From Pseudomonas sp. R5(2019) (lineage in GTDB: Bacteria; Pseudomonadota; Gammaproteobacteria; Pseudomonadales; Pseudomonadaceae): a stretch of 45,707 nt of DNA. Location: NCBI RefSeq assembly GCF_009905435.1, contig NZ_JAAAMT010000039.1:1-45707 (forward strand). The letters are read 5' to 3'. The translations under genes were made by a program, and so were the position numbers. Under the pieces are notes generated by a model that had not been told where the DNA came from, did not search any database, and saw nothing but the letters and a program-made list of their open reading frames with translations. Positions 1 to 9,000 of this stretch are shown here, one piece after another; positions within the stretch are counted from its first letter, which is position 1, and the number at the start of each line of letters is the position of its first letter.

Positions 1-96
1 CAGGCGCGGCGACTGGCTGGAGGGGGTGAGGGTGAAGCCCTTGCTCTGCGATGGCAGCGGCATCACAAGGTCCTGAATCTGAGTAAAGGCGTTCAT
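1..96 (-). CDS. csiD: Glutarate 2-hydroxylase CsiD (GlaH), N-terminal 32 residues only
   Basis: The gene runs off the left edge, so only the first 32 residues are present. They begin MNAFTQIQDLVMPLP and continue to a SQSPRL segment, which agrees with the start of Pseudomonas CsiD as I remember it. CsiD is an Fe(II)/2-oxoglutarate-dependent oxygenase that turns glutarate into L-2-hydroxyglutarate in the lysine/5-aminovalerate degradation route. The ATG is preceded by AGGAA at a good distance. The divergent neighbour is a CsiR-type repressor, which is the known partner of csiD, and this supports the call. None of the catalytic residues can be seen in this fragment. Confidence 0.75.
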   Translation of the reverse strand, partial: MNAFTQIQDLVMPLPSQSKGFTLTPSSQSPRL

Positions 97-184
97 GGCG
101 GCGATTCCTGGGCAGAAGGTAGTGATTGGCGCCTTCCAGGGTTGATCTGGATCAGGCATGGAACAAAAAATATCGCTATCAATT

Positions 185-222
185 AAAAATGTCTACATTT
201 TTGTTTATAGGCGACAAAATAT
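185..222. promoter_or_regulatory. Candidate CsiR operator in the csiD-csiR intergenic region
   Basis: The AT-rich gap between the divergent csiD and csiR genes holds ATGT-N5-TTTT at 189-201, overlapped by TTGT-N9-ACAA at 201-217. E. coli CsiR is reported to bind TTGT-N5-TTTT and ATGT-N5-TTTT type half sites. The match is exact for one half site and the place is right for control of csiD. The assignment is inference from motif and position. Confidence 0.4.
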
Positions 223-297
223 ACTTTCGTCTAATGTTTTTCGGCTGGTAGATGTTTGGGTATGATTGGCGCTTCGACGATTTCAGGAGCAGCAACT

Positions 298-1017
298 TTG
301 GATAGCCTCACCCCCAGGCAGAGCTCTGCAATCAGTGGGTATGAGCGGCTCAAGCGGGACATCATCCGTGGCGTGTTCAAGCCCGGTGAAAAACTCCTCA
401 TGAGCGGGCTCAAGGAGCGCTATGACCTGGGTGTCGGACCGCTGCGCGAAGCACTGTCGCAACTGGTGGCAGAGCACCTGGTGGTGGTGATCAGCCAGAA
501 GGGCTACCGGGTCGCGCCCATGTCCTTGCAGGAAATGCAGGACATCTATGACGCCCGCGCCAACCTGGAAGCGATGATCGTCGGCCTGGCCATCGAGCGT
601 GGCGACGACGCCTGGGAGGCGCAGATCCTGGCGCAGTCCCATACGCTCTCGAAAGTCATGGATGTGAAAACCCGCGAGCAGGTACTCGATGTCTGGGACG
701 AGCGGCACAAGGCCTTTCATACCGCCATCGCCGCCGGTTGCGGTTCCAAGCACCTGTTGCAGGCGCGCGGCTATCTGTTCGATCAGGCCGAGCGCTACCG
801 CCATTTGTGGCTGACCCAAACGGTGTTCTCCGAAGAAGCCCTGGAACTCAAGCGCAAGGAGCATGCCGCGTTGGTCGAGGCCATTCTTGCGCGCGATGCA
901 CTGCGCGCCACGGCCATGATGCGCACCCACCTGATGACGCCTGTACCGATCATTGTCGAGGTCATGCAGCGCGGTGAACACAAGGCGACCGTCGCATCCA
1001 TCGCCCCGCTGGTCTGA
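298..1017 (+). CDS. csiR: GntR/FadR-family repressor CsiR
   Basis: GntR-family regulator with an N-terminal winged helix (about residues 15-80, with the PLREALSQLV recognition segment) and a C-terminal FCD ligand-binding domain (about 90-220). The FCD domain keeps the expected acidic and histidine positions in DARANLE, FHTAI, KEHAAL and MRTHL. It resembles E. coli CsiR (GlaR), which represses csiD-lhgO and is released by glutarate. I chose TTG at 298 because AGGAG lies 8 bases upstream and the resulting 239 residues match the E. coli length. The in-frame ATG at 262 and TTG at 256 have poorer ribosome sites. The divergent csiD confirms the role. Confidence 0.85.
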   Translation: MDSLTPRQSSAISGYERLKRDIIRGVFKPGEKLLMSGLKERYDLGVGPLREALSQLVAEHLVVVISQKGYRVAPMSLQEMQDIYDARANLEAMIVGLAIERGDDAWEAQILAQSHTLSKVMDVKTREQVLDVWDERHKAFHTAIAAGCGSKHLLQARGYLFDQAERYRHLWLTQTVFSEEALELKRKEHAALVEAILARDALRATAMMRTHLMTPVPIIVEVMQRGEHKATVASIAPLV

Positions 1018-1022
1018 CGGCG

Positions 1023-1055
1023 CCGCTCGATCGATGACGTTGGTCGATTGAGCGG
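1023..1055 (+). terminator. Hairpin after csiR, possible terminator
   Basis: Twelve-base arms at 1023-1034 and 1044-1055 pair with one mismatch around a 9-base loop, just after the csiR stop. There is no T-run after the stem, so it may act as a weak or Rho-assisted terminator, or only stabilise the 3' end. Confidence 0.4.
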
Positions 1056-1115
1056 AACATTGGGCGTGCGGGAAAGTCTTCCGTTCATCATTGCTCGTCC
1101 TTGAGGTGGACTTCG

Positions 1116-2477
1116 ATGAACTCGCGAGCCCGGCACCCGCTGCAGCATTTCTCCCATCGTCGCAACGAGGGTGACCTGGCTGTGATTACCCCCCTGTTGA
1201 AGCAATACGCCGAATCCTTGCCAGCCCTGGACAGCCTCGACTTCGGCAAGCTGTTTGATCGCTACGGTGATGCCCGGGTGGTGTTGATCGGCGAAGCCAG
1301 CCACGGGACTTCGGATTTCTACCGTACCCGGGCAGCCATTACCAAGCGGTTGATCGAGCGCCATGGCTTTTCGATCGTGGCGGTCGAAGCGGATTGGCCC
1401 GACGCCGGCCAGATCGACCGTTGCGTGCGCGGGCTGGGGCCATCGGCGTGGAAACACAAGGCGTTCACCCGGTTTCCGGTGTGGATGTGGCGCAATACCG
1501 ACATGGACAGGTTCGCCCGCTGGCTGCATGCCCACAACCGCGCACTGCCGCCGGGGCAGCACGTCGAGTTCCGTGGTCTGGATGTCTACAGCATGCGCAA
1601 CTCGATTGCCGAGGTGCTCGGCTACCTGGAGCGAATCGACCCGCAGCTGGCCCATGAAGCCCGCCATCGCTACGGCTGCCTCACGCCCTGGCAGGACGAT
1701 CCGGCGCTGTATGGTCATTTCGTCGAGCGCCTGGGTGAAATGCCCTGCGAGCAAGCGGTGGTCGACCAGTTGAACAGCTTGCTGGGCGAACGGCTCGGGC
1801 GTTTCATCGAGGACGACGAGGCCTTTTTCGGCGCTACCCAGAATGCCCGCGTGGTGCGCGCTGCCGAACAATACTACCGGGCGATTTACCGCAGCTCCAA
1901 AGCCTCGTGGAACCTGCGCGATCAGCATATGTTCGATACCTTGCGGGCCTTGCTCGACCATCGGGGCAACGATGCCAGGGCCGTCGTATGGGCGCATAAT
2001 TCACATATCGGCAATGCAGCGGCCACCTCGATGGGCTGGAGAGGCGAGCTCAATATCGGGCAACTTTGCCGATTGGCCTTTGGCCGCGATGCGGTATTGA
2101 TCGGTATGGGCACTGATCGCGGTGAAGTTGCCGCGGCCGATGACTGGGATGGCGAGGTGCGGGTCAAGAAGGTCCTGCCCTCGCGGGCCGACAGTTGGGA
2201 GCAGCAGTTTCTCAAGGCTGGCGTGAGCGCCTCGCTGACCGACTGGCGCGACCTTTCACGCGGCAAACTGCGCGAAGCCTTGTCCCAGGTGCTGCTCGAA
2301 CGCGCGATCGGCGTTATCTACCGACCTGAGTCCGAGCGCAAAAGCCACTATTTCGAAGCGCTCCTGGCCGAGCAGTTCGATGCGTATATCTGGATTGAAA
2401 AAACCCGTGCGGTGACGCCGTTACCCGCGCCGCACATCACAAGCCTGGAAGAGGATACCTTTCCGTTTGGAGTGTGA
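1116..2477 (+). CDS. Erythromycin esterase-like protein
   Basis: A 453-residue member of the erythromycin esterase superfamily (COG2312). The family signature is near the N-terminus: GEASHGTSDFY, then VAVEADWPDA. A second conserved stretch, VVWAHNSHIGNA, carries the histidines and asparagine found in Ere-type hydrolases. Known Ere enzymes open macrolide rings, but most chromosomal homologues have no proven substrate, so resistance should not be assumed. The start is ATG 1116 with GAGG 9 bases upstream; an in-frame TTG at 1101 lacks a good site. The next gene, a phosphoribosyltransferase-like protein, begins 2 bases after the stop, so the two were probably one transcript. This pairing with COG1926 genes is common in bacteria. 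Confidence 0.85.
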   Translation: MNSRARHPLQHFSHRRNEGDLAVITPLLKQYAESLPALDSLDFGKLFDRYGDARVVLIGEASHGTSDFYRTRAAITKRLIERHGFSIVAVEADWPDAGQIDRCVRGLGPSAWKHKAFTRFPVWMWRNTDMDRFARWLHAHNRALPPGQHVEFRGLDVYSMRNSIAEVLGYLERIDPQLAHEARHRYGCLTPWQDDPALYGHFVERLGEMPCEQAVVDQLNSLLGERLGRFIEDDEAFFGATQNARVVRAAEQYYRAIYRSSKASWNLRDQHMFDTLRALLDHRGNDARAVVWAHNSHIGNAAATSMGWRGELNIGQLCRLAFGRDAVLIGMGTDRGEVAAADDWDGEVRVKKVLPSRADSWEQQFLKAGVSASLTDWRDLSRGKLREALSQVLLERAIGVIYRPESERKSHYFEALLAEQFDAYIWIEKTRAVTPLPAPHITSLEEDTFPFGV

Positions 2478-2479
2478 GC

Positions 2480-3155
2480 ATGCATTCCTATCAATCGTTT
2501 GCTCCGGCGTTCAGGGATCGCCGGGCGGCCGGCAAGGCGCTTGTCGAAGCGCTGCGCCCGCTGGTGACCGAAACACCCCTGGTACTGGCGCTGCCTCGTG
2601 GGCGGCGTGCCGGTGGCCTATGAGATCGCCATGGCGTTCAAGGCGCCGCTGGACGTCATTCTGTCGCGCAAGATCGGCGCCCCCGGTCATGAAGAGTTCG
2701 CCATCGGTGCTATCGTCGATGGTCCCGAACCGATCTGGGTCGTCGATCAGATCATGCTCGACTCGATGGGCATGTCGCCGCGCTGGTTCGAGGCCGAGAA
2801 AGAGCGGCAACTGGAGGAAATCCGCCGGCGCCGTGCGGTCTATTGTGGCAATCGACGGTCACCCCTGCTCGCGGGGCGGGACGTCATTGTCGTCGACGAC
2901 GGCGTCGCGACCGGTAATACCGCCCGGGTCGTGCTGATGTCGCTGGCGGGGTTGCAAATCAAGCGCCTGATCCTTGCCGTTCCCGTCGGGCCCCGGGAAA
3001 GCCTCGAAAGCTTGCGACCGTTGGTCGACGAGCTGGTCTGCCCGGTCGTACCTTCGTGGTTTGGGGCGGTCGGCGCGCATTACCAGCACTTCGAACAAAC
3101 CACCGACGAGGAAGTCATCGAGTTGCTGGAAAAAGCCCGGCGAGAGGAAAGCTAG
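2480..3155 (+). pseudogene. Phosphoribosyltransferase-like gene with a one-base frameshift
   Basis: A COG1926-type phosphoribosyltransferase (about 224 residues if restored) split by one extra G. From ATG 2480 the frame reads to LALPRG near 2600 and then runs into a TGA at about 2621. The family continuation GGVPVAYEIAMAF is in the next frame, from GTG 2598. Removing one base of the GGG at 2600-2602 rejoins the two. The PRPP-binding loop VVDDGVATGNT lies near 2890-2920. The downstream piece could be translated alone from GTG 2598, but without the N-terminal segment. A sequencing or assembly error is as likely as a true mutation. It follows the esterase-like gene with a 2-base gap. Confidence 0.75.
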
Positions 3156-3316
3156 CCGGGCTCTTCGGAGGCGTCATCGCCGGCGATGTCCGGGTCCTCT
3201 GGCAGGACTTCGGGTTCTTCGGCGTCGTCGGCATCATTCAGGGCCACGCCGCTGGGCAGATGGTCCGGTGCATTGGGGTCAGGTTTTTCGGGCGTGCGAG
3301 GGGTTTTGATATCCAT
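3152..3316 (-). CDS. Small acidic protein, 54 residues
   Basis: A short reading frame on the minus strand with a good ribosome site (GAGG 6 bases before the ATG at 3316). The product starts MDIKTPRTPEKPDPN and is rich in Asp, Glu and Pro, with no membrane segment, no cysteine and probably little fixed structure. It looks like the short acidic hypothetical proteins found in Pseudomonas genomes. Its TAG stop lies within the same CTAG as the stop of the convergent phosphoribosyltransferase gene. The function is unknown. Composition and a clean start make it likely real. Confidence 0.6.
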   Translation of the reverse strand: MDIKTPRTPEKPDPNAPDHLPSGVALNDADDAEEPEVLPEDPDIAGDDASEEPG

Positions 3317-3444
3317 ACAAACCTCGAGTGGACGTTCACCAAGATAACTCTCGTTAGAAACCCTGGTAGCGCTATCGTTCCATCAATCGATGGCCACTGG
3401 TCACGCGCTGAAGATTTTCAGGACATCCCCGGCCACGGCGACCC

Positions 3445-3667
3445 GCCGTGTCACCAGCCACCTGTTCTACGTCGGGGTCTGCTGGATAACGGCTATAGCG
3501 AATTGCCAATCGCTAGCGAGCATGCTGTCGCCATAGATGGTCTGCCGCCCATACACAAGGACCCGTTTGACCGCATCCTGGTGGCGCAGGCGATGGTTGA
3601 GGGCATAACGCTGCTGACGGCTGATGCAATGGTCGCGCAGTACCCGGGTCCTGTGCGGAAGGTGTAA
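3445..3667 (+). pseudogene. VapC-like PIN-domain toxin, C-terminal remnant
   Basis: The last ~70 codons of a PIN-domain protein remain: LRRGLLDNGYSELPI, then PIHKDPFDRILVAQA, then LLTADAMVAQYPGPV and a stop. The DPFDR and LLTADA acidic motifs are typical of the C-terminal half of VapC-type toxin RNases. The N-terminal half with the first catalytic Asp is missing, and no antitoxin gene is seen upstream. Upstream in-frame sequence back to 3340 does not look like a PIN protein. The piece is most likely a dead relic of a toxin-antitoxin locus. Confidence 0.65.
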
Positions 3668-3706
3668 CGGTTGTCTGCTGCGAAGGACGCCTGAGACAGC
3701 GCTCAA

Positions 3707-4933
3707 CTATCCCTTTACACACACCACCTGGCGCAGGGTGTGCACGACTTCCACCAGCTCGCGCTGGGCTTCCATGACGCGGTCGATGTCCTTGTAGGCC
3801 ATCGGGATTTCGTCGATCACGTCAGCGTCCTTGCGACACTCGACATGCGCGGTGGCGCGGATCTGGTCGGCGACGGTGAACAGCTTTTTCGCCTGGGTCC
3901 GGCTCATGACGCGGCCCGCGCCGTGGCTGCAGGAGCAGAACGACTCCTCGTTGCCTAGCCCGCGGACGATGAAGCTCTTGGCGCCCATGGAGCCCGGGAT
4001 GATCCCCAGTTCACCCTTTTGCGCCGACACCGCGCCCTTGCGGGTGACCAATACCTCCCGGCCGAAATGCCGCTCCCGTTGCACGTAGTTGTGGTGACAG
4101 TTCACCGCTTCGAGTTCGGCATCGAAGGGCTTGGCTATGACCTGGCGCGCCGCGCCGATGACCGCGTGCATCATCAAGGCGCGGTTCTGCCGGGCGAAAT
4201 CCTGGGCCCAGCCGACGGCCTCCACGTAATCGGCGAAGTGCCGGCTGCCTTCCTCGAAATATGCCAGGTCGCGGTGGGGCAGGTTGGCGATGTGCTGGCG
4301 CATGTCGGCCTGGGCCAGTTCGATGAACAGGCAGCCGATGGCGTTGCCGACCCCGCGTGAACCGCTGTGCAACATGAACCAGACACGGTTGGCTTCATCC
4401 AGGCAGACTTCGATGAAATGGTTGCCGGTACCCAGGGTGCCCAGGTGCTGGCGGTTGTTGGTTTTTTCCAGGCGCGGGTACTTGTCGGTGATCGCCTTGA
4501 AGCGCCCGGCCAGCGCTCTCCAGGCATGCTCCGCCGAGCCGGGTACGTTGTCCCAGGCTCCCGTGTCGCGCTTGTTTCGGCCGAAACTGCGCCCGTGGGG
4601 CACGGCATTCTCGATGGCACTGCGCAGACGACTCAGGTTGTCCGGCAGGTCGGCGGCGGTCAGTGAGGTGCGCGCAGCGATCATGCCGCAACCGATGTCC
4701 ACACCCACGGCGGCCGGGATGATCGCGCCGACGGTCGGGACCACGCTGCCGATGGTCGAGCCCTTGCCCAGGTGCACATCCGGCATCACGGCCAGGTGCT
4801 TGAAGATGAAGGGCATCTTCGCAGTGGCGATCAGCTGGGCCCTGGCCTCGGGCTCGACAGGCACGCCGTGGGTCCAGAGCTTGATCGGCTTGCCGCCGGG
4901 GACTTCGAGGAGTTCATAGGTGGGGGTTGGCAT
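3707..4933 (-). CDS. rtcB: RNA-splicing ligase RtcB
   Basis: A 408-residue RtcB, the same length as the E. coli enzyme. RtcB joins 2',3'-cyclic phosphate (or 3'-phosphate) RNA ends to 5'-OH ends using GTP and Mn2+. Metal and active-site motifs are present: MPDVHLGKG, GVDIGCGM with Cys82, GTLGTGNHFIE, NCHHNYV, GSMGAKSFIVRG, and SCSHGAGR whose His337 is the residue guanylylated in E. coli RtcB. I chose ATG 4933 because GGAGG sits 8 bases upstream. The frame stays open 543 bases further upstream into fragments of unrelated genes (4934-5476), so a longer fusion protein is possible in principle. No rtcA or rtcR gene is present in the window. Confidence 0.93.
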   Translation of the reverse strand: MPTPTYELLEVPGGKPIKLWTHGVPVEPEARAQLIATAKMPFIFKHLAVMPDVHLGKGSTIGSVVPTVGAIIPAAVGVDIGCGMIAARTSLTAADLPDNLSRLRSAIENAVPHGRSFGRNKRDTGAWDNVPGSAEHAWRALAGRFKAITDKYPRLEKTNNRQHLGTLGTGNHFIEVCLDEANRVWFMLHSGSRGVGNAIGCLFIELAQADMRQHIANLPHRDLAYFEEGSRHFADYVEAVGWAQDFARQNRALMMHAVIGAARQVIAKPFDAELEAVNCHHNYVQRERHFGREVLVTRKGAVSAQKGELGIIPGSMGAKSFIVRGLGNEESFCSCSHGAGRVMSRTQAKKLFTVADQIRATAHVECRKDADVIDEIPMAYKDIDRVMEAQRELVEVVHTLRQVVCVKG

Positions 4934-5476
4934 GGGGTATTCCTCCGCGGGGTGCAGGATCTCAAAACTACCAGGGAGCCCCTGCGGGCAGGCCTTGACG
5001 CAGGCTTCGAAGGCTTTCTGGGCTGCACGCCCGCTCTGGTTGGAGAGGGCGACCAGCACCAGCAGCGACAGCCCCGGGGAAACCATCTGCACATCGATGA
5101 TCGCCCCGTAACCACGAATCACTCCACGCCGTTCGAGCTTGCGCACCCGTTCCAGGCAGGGCCTGGGCGTGAGGTGCACCAGCGATGACAGTTTTTCGTA
5201 GGCAAAACCCATTTCGTGGGTGACCATGACCATGGTACGACCTTCCTCGGCCAGCGTCTGTATGACTTTGAGCACTTCGCCGACCAGCTCGGGGTCGAGC
5301 GTCGAGGTCGGTTCGTCGAACAGGATGATCACATCACCGGCTCTGGCGTTCAGCGAAACGCCCTTGAGCACCTCATGTTCGCCATAGCGTTTATGCAAGT
5401 CTTGAACCTTGAGCTTGGCGGCCGCGCTGTCGGCAACCGCACTGTTGCGTGCGCTTGGGCGCGAATGGGTCGTCAA
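4934..5476 (-). pseudogene. In-frame mosaic of HisP-type ABC ATPase and Lrp-type regulator fragments, open into rtcB
   Basis: This 181-codon stretch is an unbroken frame made of pieces of two genes. Residues 1-50 match the start of a HisP-type polar amino acid ATPase (KVQDLHKRYGEHEVLKG to AGDVI). Residues 51-92 resume at its Walker B and switch region (ILFDEPTSTLDPELVGEV to THEMGFA). The Walker A loop and ABC signature between them are gone (junction near 5326). At about 5200 it switches to an AsnC/Lrp-type regulator (YEKLSSLVHLTPRPCLERV to KACPQ). At about 4981 it enters the leader of rtcB. The ATPase cannot bind ATP and the regulator lacks the start of its HTH domain and most of its sensor domain. 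It is most likely a deletion scar. Confidence 0.75.
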
Positions 5477-5536
5477 CAGATCTCGTCGGCTAAGGCAGGT
5501 TCAGCTCTACCCGTCATTCCGCCCTCGGCGATCTCT

Positions 5537-5867
5537 CAAGCCGGGGTGGATGTTGAGACGATGCTGGTGGTCACGCAACATGTCACTCAGGCCTGCAATG
5601 ACAAGCGCGAAGTGGTTCCTGCGCTGCAGCGCATTGCGGCCTTGCCCGCCACCGCAGACGAAGTGACCCGGTCGAACAAATGGCCCATCGCCTGAGCACG
5701 CAAGATGGCCGAGCGTTGTACAAGCTGCGCAAGCAAACGGTCGAGCCAGTGTTTGGCATCATCAAGCGGGTAATGGGTTGTCGGCAGATGAGCATGCGCG
5801 GACTGAATGGAGTTTGGTGACCATGGCCTGGAACATCAAACGCTTGCATGTGCTGCGCACGGTATAA
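5537..5867 (+). pseudogene. Decayed IS1182-family transposase
   Basis: Pieces of an IS1182-type DDE transposase lie in order but in different frames. Piece 1 (5537 to about 5650) reads GVDVETMLVVTQHVTQACND and so on. Piece 2 (about 5670-5805) reads MAHRLSTQDGRALYKLRKQ then VEPVFGIIKRVMG. Piece 3 (about 5804-5867) reads EWSLVTMAWNIKRLHVL and ends at TAA. The middle of the catalytic domain is missing between pieces 1 and 2, and a short deletion shifts the frame before piece 3. I could not find both terminal inverted repeats. The remnant sits right next to the mosaic at 4934-5476, suggesting that the element or its decay took part in those rearrangements. Confidence 0.7.
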
Positions 5868-6037
5868 CCGGTAGAAAAGTGCGCCCTGACGGCAGCCCCC
5901 CAGAGGCTCAGGCGCGCAAACACGCCGCTCCAGTACCGCGCCCATCAACTCGTGGGGAAAGGAGCGGCGCCTCGTCAGAAAACGCCTTGCTCCGGATCTA
6001 CAGTCTCCCTCTTGCCGTGGTCAAGTCCGACAGGCTC

Positions 6038-9000
6038 CTAGGCGGTCTCCTGCAGCTGACGCGTCAGTTGTGCAGCCAGGTCTACCAAACTTGCTTGCAG
6101 CGCTTGGCTCATATTTTCGATATCGGCCTTTGGCAAGCCTGCTCTGCAGGCGAGTTCAAGGGCATCGCATTGAGCAACGATGGTCTTGGCCTTGAGCATC
6201 TGTGCCCCACCCTTGATCCGGTGGGCCAACTCGGCGAGGGCAGGCAGGTCCAGCGCCTGTGTGAGAGCAAGCAAGGCGTGCTGTTCTTCCTGATTGCTGC
6301 GGGCAATTTCCTTGAGCAGCCGCTCGACCAGTTGCGGATCCCCCAGGCTCAGTTGGCGCACCTGGTCCAGATCCAGTACCTCGCCCGATGGCGCGTCGGG
6401 TGAGCCCTGCGCCATCGGCACCCACGCATTGAGGTGGCGGTTCAGCTCGTTCAGGCCGATCGGCTTGAACAAACAACCGTCCATGCCCGCTGCCTGGCAA
6501 CGTTCGAGTTCCTGAGGCACGGCATTGGCGGTAAAGCCCAGAATCAGGCATGCCTTGCGACCCTCGGTGTGCTCCTGCGCCCGGATGGCCCGGCTCAATT
6601 CGTAGCCGCTCATGGCCGGCATGTTGCAATCGGTAATGACCACATCGAAATACCCGCTGCGCCAGGCGGCAAGCCCCAGCGCTCCGTCGGTCGCTTCACT
6701 GACCCGATGGCCGAGAAAACTCAGTTGCTTGTTCAGCAACATGAGGTTGGCGGGGTAATCGTCCACCACTAACACGTTCAGGCAGGCGCCGGGCGCCTCT
6801 GCGGCCAGTGCCTGCTCGCCGGCAGGTGCGCTGCTCACCGGCACGCTCAGGTGCAGTCGTACCCGCGTCCCTTTGCCCAGGGTGCTCTGCAAGGTCAGCT
6901 GGCCACCCATCATTTCGCATAACGTTCGGCTGATCACCAGACCCAAGCCGGTGCCCTGGCGTGCGGCAGGGCCTTGAGCCTGTGCAAAGGGGCTGAACAG
7001 TCGCGCTTGATCCGCGGCAGAAATGCCGATGCCGGTGTCTTCGATCAACACCATCAGCTCCAGCTGATCGGGATTGTCTGAGTGTTGACCGCGCACCACG
7101 ACGCGCACCTGCCCTTGCTCGGTGAACTTGAGCGCGTTGCTCAACAGGTTGGAAAGGATCTGCTTGAAACGCAGCGGATCGATCAGCACGCTTTCAGGCA
7201 GCCCCGGCTCGATATCGACAATCAGGGGCACGCCCTTGAGCCGCGCATTGCCTTCGAACACCCGTGCGGCGGCCTGCACGGTGGTGCGCAGATCGGCAGG
7301 CTCGGGGTTGAGGGACATGTGCCCGGACTCGATGCGCACGACATCGAGAATGTCGCCAATCAGCGCCAACAGGCCATTGGCCGAATCGAACGCCACTTGC
7401 AGCGCGAACCGGTCGAGCTGGCCTTGATCGGCCTTTTTCAGGGCCATTTCCAGCAGGCCGATCACCGCATTCATGGGGGTGCGGATTTCGTGACTCATGG
7501 TTGTCAGAAAGGTGGTCTTGGCGCGGCTGGCATCAATGGCCCGCTCTTTGGCCTGGCGCAGTTCCTCCAGCAGCAGTGCACGCTCACGGTTGAGCTTGCG
7601 CAACCAGGTGTTCCAGATCAGGAAGGCCAGCAGCAAAACCCCAGCCCCGACCAGAATCTGCAGGATCAGCGAGCGGTAGTTGCGCCACAGGCTGTCGTTG
7701 ATGACCGCGTTAGTTCGCCAGCGATTGGCCAGCTGAGTCATTTCATCCGGGGCGATCGCCAGCAGAGTCTTGTCGAGGATGGCCAACAGCTGCGTGGCAT
7801 CGTGGCGAGTGGCAAAGGCCGCTGTGGCCGGCATATCGCCCACGGTGGTGACGATGCGCAGGCGATCCTTGAACAGGCGATTGATAAAGTAACTGGCGCT
7901 GATTTGCGTATTGATCGCGGCATCCGCCCGACCTTGCGCCACTTGCTCCATGGCGTCGAGGGCATTCTGCGCTTCGATCAGGGTGATGGTGGGGTAATGC
8001 CGCTCAAGAAAACCAGTCAATGGCGTGCCGCTCACCAGCGTCAGGCGCTTGCCTTGCAACTGCTCAAGCGTCACGGTTTGGCGCCCATCCTGACGGCCGA
8101 CCAGCACAAACGAGTTGGCCAGGTAAGGGCGGGTGAAACTGAGCACCTGCTCGCGGCGCTCGCTGCGGTTCAGGGCGCCGATCAGGTCGGCCTTGCCTTG
8201 CGCCAACGCGGTCATCATGGCCTGCACCGAAGCGGCTCGGATCACCTCGAAGCGCAAGCCGGTACGCAAGCTGATTTGCTCCAGCACATCGGCGGTGATG
8301 CCACGAAATCGTTGGTCGGCGTCGAAAAACGTCAAAGGTGCGTAGCTTTCGTTGATGACGACCCGCACCACCGGGTGATCGGCAATCCAGTCGCGCTCCC
8401 TGGGGTTCAGGTGCAGCGCGGTATTGCTCATCAACATGCTGGTGCTGCCGCCGCTCCAGCGGCGCAGGATATTCAGCCGGTCGCTTTCGCCGATGCTGAC
8501 TAAAGCGCCGTTAATCAGGCGCAGCAGCTCAGGGGTATCGCGGTTCAAGGCAAAACCGAAGGCCTTGTGCTGCTGGCGGGTGAAATGGGACAGGCGAACG
8601 CTGTCCAGAAAGTTTTTGCTGACCAGGTAATCGGAGCTGATGGCATCGCCCAGATAGACGTCCGCGGTGCCGTAGGCAACGGCGGCGAGGGCGGCCTGAA
8701 TGGACGGGTAGAGCTGCAGTCGGGCCTGTGGATACAGCGCCCGGACATCGGAGGCCGGCAAATAATGATCGACCATCGCCAGGGTATCGTCGGCCAGTGG
8801 GTCATTGGGGTGGCGCGGCATGCCGGCCGGGGTGACGATCACCGACTGGTCTTCGGCATAAGGCTGGCTCAGGACCAGGTTCGCGTCCGCCGCCTCGAAG
8901 CTGTTGGAACTGCCCAGCATGTCGATGCTGCCTGTGTGCAGGGCATCAATCGCCTCGCGGCGACTGGCGAAACGTCGCACTTCAATACGCACGCCCAGAC

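Noticed and set aside
1116..2477. Macrolide resistance gene
   Set aside because: The protein is a chromosomal erythromycin-esterase-like homologue beside a phosphoribosyltransferase, not a known ereA/ereB allele; calling resistance is not supported.
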